Below are positions 33,306 to 41,526 of a stretch of 64,000 nt of DNA, in pieces; the stretch's first letter is position 1; each line of letters opens with the position of its first letter. The notes under the pieces were generated by a model that saw only the letters and a list, made by a program, of their open reading frames with translations, was not told where the DNA came from and did no database searches. Made by a program: the position numbers and the translations under genes. Origin of the DNA: Methylobacterium dankookense (lineage in GTDB: Bacteria; Pseudomonadota; Alphaproteobacteria; Rhizobiales; Beijerinckiaceae); assembly GCF_902141855.1 (NCBI RefSeq), contig NZ_CABFVH010000010.1, forward strand, positions 1 to 64,000. The letters are read 5' to 3'.

Positions 33306-35774
33306 GTGCTTCTAGATCGCGCATCGAGATCTTCGGAGCGAACTCGCGTGTCGTCGCACATCGCAGCCCGCGTATCGGGTAACCTGGTCCAGCACTGGCA
33401 GGACAGCCGGCGTGCCGGCGGTGCGATCCCGAGCTACGAGAGCGTCGTGCTCGGGCGCCTCGGGCGACTGGCCGACCGCTGCGCCCTCGTGGCGACCCGC
33501 GACGGGCGGGCGTCCACCATCCTGTGGGGCGGGAAGGGCTTCGCCGACTGGCTCGATCAGGACGTCCGCGGCCTCTCGCTGGCGGCCCTGCCGGACGAGG
33601 TGCGCCGCTCCGTCGAGGAGGTGGTGATCTCGGCAGCCCGGGCCGCCGCGCCGGCGGAGGCGCGCTGCGACCGCCTCGCGGAGGGCGTCGTCACCACCCA
33701 TCGTCTCGTCGGCGTGCCCCTGTCCCAGGGCGGCGCCGATCCGCTGATCCTCATCCATCTCGGCGACGAGGCGGTGCGGACCGAGCTGGCCCGGGCCCTG
33801 TTCGGCGCGACCGAGCAGGGGATGCTCGCCCTCACGGCCCTGCGCGACGCGTCCGGGGCCATCACCGACTTCGAGGTCGTCGCCCTCAACCAGGGCGCCG
33901 CCCAGATGTTCGGCCGCGCGGAATCCGAGCTGCAATGGCAGCACCTCGGCGCGCTCGTCCCGCCCCGCCCCGGCGTGGACACGGTCGGCCGCCTCGCCGA
34001 GGCCCTCGCAAACCCTGGGCGCAGCGTGTTCGAACTCGCCTATCCGCGCCTGGACGGCCGCGTGCTGCACCTCAAGGTGGAGGTCGGCGCGGTCGGCGAC
34101 CTCGTGGCGGTGACGCTCACGGATGTCGGCGACATCAAGGCCCGCGAGGATTCGTTCCGGCTCCTCTTCGAGGACAACCCGCTGCCGATGTGGCTGGTCG
34201 ATCCGGCCGCCGGCCGCTTCGTCGCCGTGAACGCGGCGGCCGTGGCGCATTACGGCTACGACCGCGAGACCTTCCTCACCCTCGGCCCGGCCGATCTCGC
34301 CGTCGCCGACGCGGGGGACGGCGATGCGGTCCTGCGCCACCGCCGCGCCGACGGCTCCGTCATCGAGGTCAGCCTGTTCGAGCGGGCGATGCCGTTCGAG
34401 GGCCGGCCGGCGCGCCTCGACGCGGTGGTCGACGTCACCGAGAGCCGCCGCAACGCGGCGCGGGTCGCCCATATGGCGCATCACGACGCGCTGACCGGGC
34501 TGCCGAACCGCGTGCTGTTCGCAAGCCGCCTCGGCGAGGCGATCGCACGGCAGCAGGCCCGGGGCAGCGGAGCGATCCTGTTCTGCCTCGACCTCGATAA
34601 GTTCAAGATCGTCAACGACACGCTCGGGCACCCGGTCGGGGACGCGCTCCTGCGCGAGGCCGACACCCGCCTCGCGGGCTGCCTGCGTGAGGAGGACTGC
34701 GTCGCCCGCCTCGGCGGCGACGAGTTCGCCGTGCTGATCACCCGGGCCGCCGAGCCCGGGCTCGTCCAGAACCTCGCGGGCCGCATCATCGCCGAGATGG
34801 CGACGCCTTTCCGCATCGCCGGGCAGGATTGCCATATCGGCACGAGCATCGGCGTCGCCTGCCTGCCCCGCGACGGCGAGGACCCGGAATCGCTCCTGCG
34901 CAACGCCGATCTCGCGCTCTACCGTGCCAAGGCCGATGGCGGCGGCACCTTCCGCTGCTTCAAGCCGGAGATGGATGCCTGGGTCCAGGCCCGCCGCCGC
35001 CGCGAGAACGACCTGCGCGAGGCCTTCGCCCGGGGCGAGCTGTCCCTCGCCTACCAGCCGCTCGTCGACGCCCCCACGCAGCGCATCTGCGCCTTCGAGG
35101 CCCTGCTGCGCTGGACCCACCCGGTCGAGGGACCGATCTCGCCGGGCGAATTCATCCCGCTCGCCGAGGAGACCGGGCTGATCGGGCCGATCGGCGCCTG
35201 GGTGCTGCGCCAGGCCTGCAACGAGGCGGCCGCCTGGCCGGACCATGTGCGGATCGCCGTGAACCTGTCGCCGATCCAGTTCCGCAACCGCGATCTCGTA
35301 CGCACGGTCGCCGAGGCGCTGGAAGCCTCGGGCCTCGCCCCGCAGCGGCTGGAGCTGGAGATCACCGAATCGGTGCTCCTGGCCGAGAACGAGGCCAACG
35401 TCGCCACCCTGCACGCCCTGCGCGCGCTCGGCGTGCGCATCGCCATGGACGATTTCGGCACGGGCTATTCGAGCCTCGGCTACCTGCGCTCGTTCCCGTT
35501 CGACAAGATCAAGATCGATCGCTCCTTCATCAGCCAAGTCGGCGAGAACCCGCATTGCAACGCCATCGTGCGGGCGGTCGCCGGCCTCGGGGCGAGCCTC
35601 GGCATCGCCACCACCGCCGAGGGCGTCGAGACCGCGGCGCAGTTCGCGCATCTGCGCGCCGAGGGCTGCAGCGAGGTGCAGGGCTTCCTGTTCAGCCGCC
35701 CCCTGACCGCCGCCGACGCCCGTACCCTGCTCGACCAGGACGCCTCCACCCGCCGCCTCGACACGGCCGCCTGA
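33306..35774 (+). CDS. PAS-GGDEF-EAL dual-domain cyclic-di-GMP enzyme
   Basis: 822 residues, no clear membrane helix. The N-terminal half holds PAS-like modules (about 45-165, 170-280 and 285-385). The GGDEF domain (about 390-555) has an intact RLGGDEFAVL active site and an upstream REED that fits the RxxD inhibitory site at the correct five-residue spacing. The EAL domain (about 565-810) keeps FEALLRW, ITESVL, MDDFGTGYSS and KIDRSF. Both synthesis and degradation of c-di-GMP are therefore possible, switched by the PAS input. Start uncertain: GTG 33306, or GTG 33348 with GGAG upstream. Confidence 0.9.
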   Translation: MLLDRASRSSERTRVSSHIAARVSGNLVQHWQDSRRAGGAIPSYESVVLGRLGRLADRCALVATRDGRASTILWGGKGFADWLDQDVRGLSLAALPDEVRRSVEEVVISAARAAAPAEARCDRLAEGVVTTHRLVGVPLSQGGADPLILIHLGDEAVRTELARALFGATEQGMLALTALRDASGAITDFEVVALNQGAAQMFGRAESELQWQHLGALVPPRPGVDTVGRLAEALANPGRSVFELAYPRLDGRVLHLKVEVGAVGDLVAVTLTDVGDIKAREDSFRLLFEDNPLPMWLVDPAAGRFVAVNAAAVAHYGYDRETFLTLGPADLAVADAGDGDAVLRHRRADGSVIEVSLFERAMPFEGRPARLDAVVDVTESRRNAARVAHMAHHDALTGLPNRVLFASRLGEAIARQQARGSGAILFCLDLDKFKIVNDTLGHPVGDALLREADTRLAGCLREEDCVARLGGDEFAVLITRAAEPGLVQNLAGRIIAEMATPFRIAGQDCHIGTSIGVACLPRDGEDPESLLRNADLALYRAKADGGGTFRCFKPEMDAWVQARRRRENDLREAFARGELSLAYQPLVDAPTQRICAFEALLRWTHPVEGPISPGEFIPLAEETGLIGPIGAWVLRQACNEAAAWPDHVRIAVNLSPIQFRNRDLVRTVAEALEASGLAPQRLELEITESVLLAENEANVATLHALRALGVRIAMDDFGTGYSSLGYLRSFPFDKIKIDRSFISQVGENPHCNAIVRAVAGLGASLGIATTAEGVETAAQFAHLRAEGCSEVQGFLFSRPLTAADARTLLDQDASTRRLDTAA

Positions 35775-35802
35775 GCGGCGGGGCGGGTGCACCCCCCACG
35801 AC

Positions 35803-35900
35803 GCGCTCCCTCTCCCCTTCGGGGAGCAGCGTGCGCACGAGCGTTGGCGCCGGCCCGGCCGCCGCGGATCCCCTTTCCCCGCTTGCGGGGAGAGGGGGGC
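35803..35900. repeat. Hairpin-pair repeat related to the C/G palindromes
   Basis: CTCCCC-TTC-GGGGAG (35812-35826) and CCCC-GCTTGC-GGGG with flanking CTTT/AGAG (about 35873-35897), separated by GC-rich sequence. It fills the gap between the convergent GGDEF-EAL gene and the small secreted protein gene, where it could also serve as a terminator. Confidence 0.5.
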
Positions 35901-35931
35901 GCCACACTCCGAAGCGAAACCGGAAGTGCTA

Positions 35932-36510
35932 TCAGGGCATGAGCCCGGCGATGCTGCCGAGGGGAAGGCCGCCCATCGAATCGCTCATGCCGCCGCTGAG
36001 GCCGCTCAGCGTACGCATCCAGTACATCGCCTGCGCCATCTCGGAACCGGAGCCGCCCGCACGCCGCACGGCGTGGCGGCGATGCGCCGCCGCGGTGTAG
36101 GGGGACGCGTGGCGCACAGGGCGCGCCGCCACGCGGGCCGAGCAGGCGCAGACGGGGGCGGATCGCGCGACACCCCGGTTGCCGGCATGGGCGGCGCGCC
36201 GCGGCGTCGCGCCCCGGACGGCCGGGCCCGGCGTGCGCCGCTCCGTCCCCCGCTCGCGCCGCTGCGGCGGGGGCGCCTCCGCCTGACGGGGCGCTCCCGC
36301 CTCGTCCATCACCGTGCGGCAGGCCGGGCTCAGCCGGGCATGCTCCCGCGCGAGGCAGGCCTTGATGGTGCCGACATTCGGGATGGCCGAGGCGCAGAGC
36401 CGGAACACGTCCGGCATGCAGGCGGAGCGTTGCGCCTCCGTCCCCTGCGCCAGCGCCTGCGGCGCGGCCAGGAGGGGGATCAGCAGCGCGAGCGCGTGAC
36501 TGGTCTTCAT
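35932..36510 (-). CDS. Secreted protein with a single cysteine-rich (GLG1-like) repeat
   Basis: 192 residues from an ATG with GAGGAGAG upstream. Signal peptide about 1-22 (cut near ALAQG). Residues 27-68 carry the pattern ACMPDVFRLC...IKACLAREHARLSPAC, with four cysteines as in one cysteine-rich GLG1-like repeat unit common in secreted alphaproteobacterial proteins. The remainder is Arg/Pro/Ala-rich, ending in a Gly/Met/Ser segment. Function unknown. Confidence 0.65.
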   Translation of the reverse strand: MKTSHALALLIPLLAAPQALAQGTEAQRSACMPDVFRLCASAIPNVGTIKACLAREHARLSPACRTVMDEAGAPRQAEAPPPQRRERGTERRTPGPAVRGATPRRAAHAGNRGVARSAPVCACSARVAARPVRHASPYTAAAHRRHAVRRAGGSGSEMAQAMYWMRTLSGLSGGMSDSMGGLPLGSIAGLMP

Positions 36511-36691
36511 CGTCGGGTCTCTCCTCGAAGATGGGGCCCTGTCTCGCGACGCGGGATTCCCCATCTGCGACTTCATCCCGGATCCATCGACTTGGCCGTG
36601 TCGTCACGCACGGCCCGTCGCGGCCGGGACGGCCGAGACCTGAATTCTGCCAGCAGTCGGGCGGCCAAGACAGTCGAGATTCGGTCCTCCC

Positions 36692-36874
36692 CTACTTCGT
36701 CACCTTCACCGAGACTGGATCGCTCGAGGGGAAGGTCTCCTCCAGGGCCTCGTCGAGGCGCTCGCTCAACTTGCCCTGCTTGTTCTCGGGATTGGCCTTG
36801 TCGCCGGGCTTGGCCGAGCCCTGCTGGAAGCCGGCCTTGCCGGAATTCTGCGGCTTGCCCGGGCTCTGGGACAT
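36692..36874 (-). CDS. Small conserved hydrophilic protein
   Basis: 60 residues, Lys/Gly/Pro-rich, with LSERLDEALEETFPSSDPVSV near the C-terminus. The ETFP(A/S)SDP motif recurs in many short proteins of Rhizobiales. GAGGAG stands seven bases before the ATG. No membrane segment or catalytic motif. Function unknown; it looks like a stress-associated small protein by composition only. Confidence 0.65.
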   Translation of the reverse strand: MSQSPGKPQNSGKAGFQQGSAKPGDKANPENKQGKLSERLDEALEETFPSSDPVSVKVTK

Positions 36875-37032
36875 GGTTCGCTCCTCGGTTCGGTGTCGCT
36901 GCGGCTCCCAGGCCGCGCCTGTCGCACCTCAACGCGAGGCGGGCGCAGGCGTTGCAGGCGGGGCGTTTACCGGGCGGCAGCGCGGACGGGCCTAACCTGC
37001 GTCCGCAACGCAATTGCCGCCGGACCCGAACC

Positions 37033-38301
37033 ATGCACGTCGTCATCCTCGCCGAGTTCGCGGGCGTCAGCGGCGGAGCCGAGAAGGTGGCCCTCGAATC
37101 GGCCCGCGGCCTCGCCGATCTCGGGCTCTCGGTCACCTATCTCCAGGGCATCGACGGGCCGGTCGACCCGCTCCTCGACCATCCCCGCATCCGGCGCCTC
37201 TGCCTCGGCCTGCCCGACATCTGGAGCCGCGGGGCGCTGGCGGGCGCCGCCTCCGGCATCTGGCACTTCACCGCGGCCGAGCGGGTCGCGGCGGCGCTCG
37301 CCGGCCTCGAGCGGATCGACGCCCTCCACCTCCACCAGTGGACGCGCAGCCTGTCGCCCAGCGTGTTTCCGGTTCTGGCGGGCGCGGGCGCGCCCGTCTT
37401 CGTGACGCTGCACGACTACTTCCTCGCCTGCCCGAACGGGGTCTACTACCGGTTCGACCGGACCGAGCCCTGCGCGCTGAAGCCCATGTCCGCCGCCTGC
37501 ATCGCGGCGCCCTGCGATTCGAAGAGCCGGGCGCACAAGATGGTGCGCGTGGCCCGCAGCGCGGCCTTGCGGCAGGCCCTCGCCGGGCGCGCGCTCCACG
37601 TGATCCATGTCTGCGATGCGAGCCAGCAGCGGATGGGCGCGCTGCTCGGCGGCTACCGCCTGCGGCACCACCGCGTCGACAATCCCGTGCGCACAATCCC
37701 CGGGCCGCCGGCCGCCCCGGAGCGGGGCGACGCCATCGCCTATATCGGCCGCCTCACCCGCGAGAAGGGCGCCGACCTCGTGGCCGAGGCGGCGGCCGCC
37801 GCCGGGCTCACCGCCCTGTTCGTCGGCACCGGCCCCCTGGAGGCCGAGCTCGCCGGCCGCCCCGGGGTGGAGATGCTGGGCTGGCAGGCGCCGGAGGTGG
37901 CCCAGGACGTCCTGCGCCGGAGGGCGCGGGCGCTCGCCGCGCCCTCGCGCTGGTTCGAGACCGGGCCGCTTACCGTCTACGAGGCGCTCGCCGCCGGCAT
38001 CCCCGTGGTCGCCTCGGAGCGCGCGGGCGCCTCGGAGAAGGTGCGGAACGGCGAGACCGGCTTCGTGGTGGCGCCGGAGGTGGACGCCCTCGCCGGGGCC
38101 TTCCGCGCCCTGCGGGACGACGCGCTGGCCGCCCGGCTCGGCCGCGCCGCGCAGGCGCGCTTCGAGGCCGCGCCGATGGGGCTCGACACCCATGCCCGGA
38201 CGCTGTCCGAGCTCTACGGGCGAGTGCTGCGCGAGGCGGCCTGTGCGGCGCAGCATGCGCAGCCCGCCACACCGGCGGCGGCCGAATCGGGCAATCTCTG
38301 A
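37033..38301 (+). CDS. GT4-family glycosyltransferase
   Basis: 422 residues, GT-B fold. N-terminal acceptor domain opens with LAEFAGVSGGAEKVALESARGL. The C-terminal donor domain shows AYIGRLTREKGADLV and the glycosyltransferase signature ETGPLTVYEALAAGIPVVASE, containing the catalytic-region Glu pair. A cysteine cluster (CALKPMSAACIAAPC, about 155-169) resembles the small zinc-like insert of some GT4 enzymes. It stands alone, so the target polysaccharide is unknown. The start is the only ATG just before the fold; the frame upstream is non-coding. Confidence 0.88.
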   Translation: MHVVILAEFAGVSGGAEKVALESARGLADLGLSVTYLQGIDGPVDPLLDHPRIRRLCLGLPDIWSRGALAGAASGIWHFTAAERVAAALAGLERIDALHLHQWTRSLSPSVFPVLAGAGAPVFVTLHDYFLACPNGVYYRFDRTEPCALKPMSAACIAAPCDSKSRAHKMVRVARSAALRQALAGRALHVIHVCDASQQRMGALLGGYRLRHHRVDNPVRTIPGPPAAPERGDAIAYIGRLTREKGADLVAEAAAAAGLTALFVGTGPLEAELAGRPGVEMLGWQAPEVAQDVLRRRARALAAPSRWFETGPLTVYEALAAGIPVVASERAGASEKVRNGETGFVVAPEVDALAGAFRALRDDALAARLGRAAQARFEAAPMGLDTHARTLSELYGRVLREAACAAQHAQPATPAAAESGNL

Positions 38302-38635
38302 TTTATTGCATTCATTATTTACCCGATTCGCAACGAGGCTTGCGCATCGGGCGTTTCCGGGCCAAGCTCGACCCCGTGCTTCGGTTGAATTCGCCGGCTC
38401 AGCGAAGCGCAACTGAACTTCGACTGTTTCGCGCCGCCACCGACAGGGGCGCGACCGCGGCGGATGATCCGCCGGACCATGCATTCGCACCGCTAACATT
38501 TGATATGATCCGTCGCGAAGGCCACGAACCGCGCGAAGAGGCCTCTTGACCTTTTTGTTGCGATGCAACATAAATCCGCCCGCCAGTCATGGCCGATCGG
38601 GCCGGGCTGCGCCCGGTCATCGAGCGGAGAGAAAC
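38302..38635. other. 334-bp intergenic region upstream of the phasin gene
   Basis: Has an unusually AT-rich segment (38298-38330). A 9-bp inverted repeat CGAATCGGG/CCCGATTCG (38283-38291 with 38332-38340) straddles the glycosyltransferase stop. The phasin promoter and its dyad lie at 38546-38574. No small gene is evident. Confidence 0.55.
38546..38574 (+). promoter_or_regulatory. Phasin promoter with overlapping TGTTGC-N3-GCAACA operator
   Basis: -35 TTGACC (38546-38551), 17-bp spacer, -10 CATAAA (38569-38574). The perfect dyad TGTTGC-GAT-GCAACA (38556-38570) fills the spacer and touches the -10. PhaR-type repressors of phasin genes bind TGC/GCA dyads, so a repressor here would block RNA polymerase directly. 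PhaR binding is inferred; no phaR gene lies in the window. Confidence 0.65.
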
Positions 38636-38989
38636 ATGTCGACCCCGAACTACGAGATTCCGACCGAGCTGCGCGACTTCGCCGAGAAGAGCGTCGACCA
38701 GGCGCGCAACGCTTTCGGCGCGGCGATCACCAACGCCCACAAGGCCGTCGATCAGTTCCAGACGAACAGCAAGACCTTCCAGTCGACCTTCCAGGCCGCC
38801 GTGGCCAAGGGCTTCGACCACGCTCAGACCAACGCCTCCGCCGCCTTCGACCACGCCCAGAAGCTGGTTCGCGCCAAGGACTTCCGCGAGGCCTACGAGC
38901 TGCAGACCGAGTTCGTGCGCAGCCAGATCGCCACGCTCCAGGCCCAGGCCAAGGAGTTCGGCGGCCTCGCCCAGAACGCGGCGCACTGA
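38636..38989 (+). CDS. Phasin family protein (PHB granule surface protein)
   Basis: 117 residues, almost entirely amphipathic helix, without Cys, starting MSTPNYEIPTELRDFAEKSV after GGAGAG. The repeated Ala/Gln/Phe heptad-like pattern (QARNAFGAAITNAHKAVDQF, FQAAVAKGFDHAQTNASAAF) is typical of phasin_2 proteins that coat polyhydroxybutyrate granules. Probably highly expressed when PHB accumulates, given its strong promoter with an embedded dyad. A second phasin-like gene follows. Confidence 0.88.
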   Translation: MSTPNYEIPTELRDFAEKSVDQARNAFGAAITNAHKAVDQFQTNSKTFQSTFQAAVAKGFDHAQTNASAAFDHAQKLVRAKDFREAYELQTEFVRSQIATLQAQAKEFGGLAQNAAH

Positions 38990-39017
38990 AGCGTCGAGGC
39001 CCTCAGGGGCCGACAGG

Positions 39018-39043
39018 CCGGGAGTCCCGAGCGGGGCTCCCGG
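39018..39043 (+). terminator. Candidate terminator hairpin after the phasin gene
   Basis: CCGGGAG/CTCCCGG stem (39018-39024 with 39037-39043) with an inner CCCG/CGGG pair. No T-run follows, so termination would be weak or partial. Confidence 0.4.
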
Positions 39044-39135
39044 ATCAGGCCGACCCGCAGGGTCGAGGCTCCGACGGCGACGGCTGGTCCACATGATCGC
39101 GTTCCGGCCGGAGGATTCTTCGAGGGATACGAGCG

Positions 39136-39906
39136 ATGGGTAAGCAGCGCACGCCACAGGGTCCGCGTCGGAGGCCGCCCGTGCGGCGCAGCCCGGCCGC
39201 GCCCGCTCCGATCGCCGGCGGCGGCGCCCCCGAGACCGAGGCGCTGGATTCCATCGAGACGGACGAGGCGGTGACCGAGGCGGCCGCCCCCGAGACGCTC
39301 GAAGCCGCCCCGGCCGAGACGGCTGAGATCGAGGCCGAGGCGCCCACTGAGGCCGCCGTGCCCGCCGAATCGGAGCCCGAGAACGCGGTCGAGGCGCCTG
39401 AGCCGGCCGCCGTCGAGGCCGCTGCCCAGGAGGTCGCTGCCCAGGAGGCCGCCCCCGCCGAGGCACCGGAAGAGATCGCCGAGGACGAGGCCGAGGAGCC
39501 GGTGCACGCCGCGTCCGAGGAGCCCGCCGAGCCGGTGACCGAGGCCCCCGCCGAGGAGCCCGTCACCATCGCGGCCGCCGCCCCCGCGCTCGCAGCACTC
39601 GCCACCGAGATCCCCGCCGCCGCCGCGCCTGAAGCGCCCGAGGCGGCCAAGGCGCAGGGCTTCGCCTATAGCTTCAGCTTCAAGCCGACCTATCTCGACG
39701 TCGAGGGAATCGGCACGATCCTGCTGAACTACGTGCAGACCGAGAGCGCCGCGGCCCTGTCGCACATGCGCGCCCTCGGCGAGGTCCGCACGCCGGCCGA
39801 CATGATCCGCCTGAACGTCACGGAGATGCAGCGCGCCGCCGACGCCTCCCTGACCTGCTGGATCGCCGTCGCCCGTCGCGCCAGCCGCCCGGTCTCGGCC
39901 CACTGA
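39136..39906 (+). CDS. Bipartite phasin-like protein (basic head, acidic Ala/Glu spacer, phasin C-terminus)
   Basis: 256 residues. Residues 1-25 are strongly basic (RRRPPVRR). About 30-170 is an Ala/Glu/Pro low-complexity spacer. The last 85 residues form a phasin-like helical region with LNYVQTESAAALSHMRALGEV and LNVTEMQRAADASLTCWIAVAR. It is 146 bp after the phasin gene. The layout recalls PHB-granule proteins that also contact DNA or another polyanion, but here the basic part is short and N-terminal. A surface-exposed spacer protein is an alternative. Confidence 0.7.
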   Translation: MGKQRTPQGPRRRPPVRRSPAAPAPIAGGGAPETEALDSIETDEAVTEAAAPETLEAAPAETAEIEAEAPTEAAVPAESEPENAVEAPEPAAVEAAAQEVAAQEAAPAEAPEEIAEDEAEEPVHAASEEPAEPVTEAPAEEPVTIAAAAPALAALATEIPAAAAPEAPEAAKAQGFAYSFSFKPTYLDVEGIGTILLNYVQTESAAALSHMRALGEVRTPADMIRLNVTEMQRAADASLTCWIAVARRASRPVSAH

Positions 39907-39940
39907 ACGACCCGCCACAGCGGGTCCCCGACCATAATTT

Positions 39941-39980
39941 CGACGCGCCGCCGGTCCAAGGGGCCGGCGGCGCGTCGCCG
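39941..39980 (+). terminator. Strong hairpin terminator after the bipartite phasin gene
   Basis: Fourteen-bp perfect stem (39941-39954 with 39964-39977, CGACGCGCCGCCGG/CCGGCGGCGCGTCG), followed shortly by TTT. It lies 35 bp after the stop and before the amidase gene. Confidence 0.6.
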
Positions 39981-40096
39981 TTTGCGGCTGTCGTCGGCAC
40001 GCCACAGGCCTGGACGCATCGCGCGCATCCCGGCAACCATCGGTTAACCCTGCCGCCCCTATGCCCTAACGAGGGCCCGGGAGACAGCACAGAACG

Positions 40097-41350
40097 ATGC
40101 CGAGCCGCGCGCGCCTGATCCGCACTCTCCTCCTCGCCGCCCTCCTCGTCCCGGCACTCACCGGTCCGCGCCCGGTCGCCGCGCAGGACAGCGAGCGGGT
40201 CGTCGCGATCGCGGCCGAGCTTGCGGGTGGCGCCGCCGGCACCAAGCTCACCATCACCCTCTCGAAGCCCGTCGAGGCGCGCGCCTTCGTGATGGAGCGG
40301 CCCGACCGGGCGGTGATCGACCTGCCCGAGGTCAATTTCCAGCTCGGCCCCGAGGCGGGGCGCCGCCGCGAGGGCCTGGTTCAGTCCTTCCGCTACGGCC
40401 TGTTCGCGCCCGGCCGCTCACGCATCGTGGTGGACCTCGCCGGCCCCGCCAGCGTCGGCGCCATCGAGACGGTGACGCGCCCCCGCGACGGCGCCGTGCT
40501 CCTCACCATCCCGTTCCAGAAGGTCGAGCGCGAGGCCTTCCGCAAGGCCGCTGCCGCGAGCGACCCGGCGCCCGCGCCGAAGGCGGTGGTGCGTGAGGCG
40601 GCCGACCAGCGGCCCCTGGTGATGATCGATGCGGGCCATGGCGGCACCGATCCCGGCGCCATCGCGGTGGGCGGCGTGTTGGAGAAGGACATCGTCTTCG
40701 GCTTCGCCCAATCCCTCGTGACGAAGCTCGAGGAGAGCGGCCGCTACCGCGTGCGCATGACCCGCGACCGCGACGTGTTCGTGCCGCTGGCCGAGCGGGT
40801 GCGCCTCGCCCGGGAGGCGAAGGCCGACCTGTTCGTCTCGATCCACGCCGATTCGATCTCTTCGGCACCGCAGGTGCGCGGGGCCACGATCTATACGGGC
40901 TCCGAAAAGGCGACCGACGCCGAATCGGCCAAGCTCGCCGAGCGCGAGAACAAGGCCGACGCCGCCGCCGGCGCCGATGCGGGCGAGGGCCCGCCGGAGA
41001 TCACCGACATCCTGCAGGAGCTGACGCTGCGTGAGACCCGCGGCTTCTCCTCCGGCTTCGCCCGCACCCTGATGGGCCAGCTCAACCCGGTGATGGAGAT
41101 GAGCACGAAGCCGCACCGTGAGGCGGGCTTCCGGGTGCTGCGCTCGCCCGACGTGCCGAGCGTGCTGGTGGAGCTCGGCTATCTGTCGAGCAAGCGCGAC
41201 CTGGAGATGCTGCAATCGCCCGAGTGGCGCGCCGGCGTCACCGGCTCGATGGCGAAGGCGATCGAGCTGTTCTTCGCCAACCGCGCCACCCTCGGGCGCC
41301 CCGTCGCCACGGCGCGGCGCGCGGCGGCAATCGCCCCAGTTTCACCATAG
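40097..41350 (+). CDS. amiC: N-acetylmuramoyl-L-alanine amidase AmiC type, AMIN domain
   Basis: 417 residues: signal peptide to about 29 (VAAQD), AMIN domain (about 35-130) for septal targeting, linker, then amidase_3 (about 172-395). Zinc and catalytic residues appear in VMIDAGHGGTDPGAI (His), LEKDIVFGFA (Glu), ADLFVSIHADSI (His) and SVLVELGYLSSKRD (Glu). It cleaves the amide bond between MurNAc and the stem peptide during daughter-cell separation. It precedes the PBP1a gene by 176 bp, a pairing seen widely in alphaproteobacteria. Confidence 0.93.
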   Translation: MPSRARLIRTLLLAALLVPALTGPRPVAAQDSERVVAIAAELAGGAAGTKLTITLSKPVEARAFVMERPDRAVIDLPEVNFQLGPEAGRRREGLVQSFRYGLFAPGRSRIVVDLAGPASVGAIETVTRPRDGAVLLTIPFQKVEREAFRKAAAASDPAPAPKAVVREAADQRPLVMIDAGHGGTDPGAIAVGGVLEKDIVFGFAQSLVTKLEESGRYRVRMTRDRDVFVPLAERVRLAREAKADLFVSIHADSISSAPQVRGATIYTGSEKATDAESAKLAERENKADAAAGADAGEGPPEITDILQELTLRETRGFSSGFARTLMGQLNPVMEMSTKPHREAGFRVLRSPDVPSVLVELGYLSSKRDLEMLQSPEWRAGVTGSMAKAIELFFANRATLGRPVATARRAAAIAPVSP

Positions 41351-41526
41351 ATCCAGTGTGGATACGGGGCATCGAGATTGCCCCGTCGCGCCGCCGTCAG
41401 GATGCGAGCGGCCGGGGCCTCATGGCGGTCGCCCGCAAGGTTCTCTAAAAGCCTTCCGGAACGCGTCCGCCGTCCCAGCCGAGACAGGGCCGTGCGCGGC
41501 CGAGCCACCGACAGGCGGAATACCGG

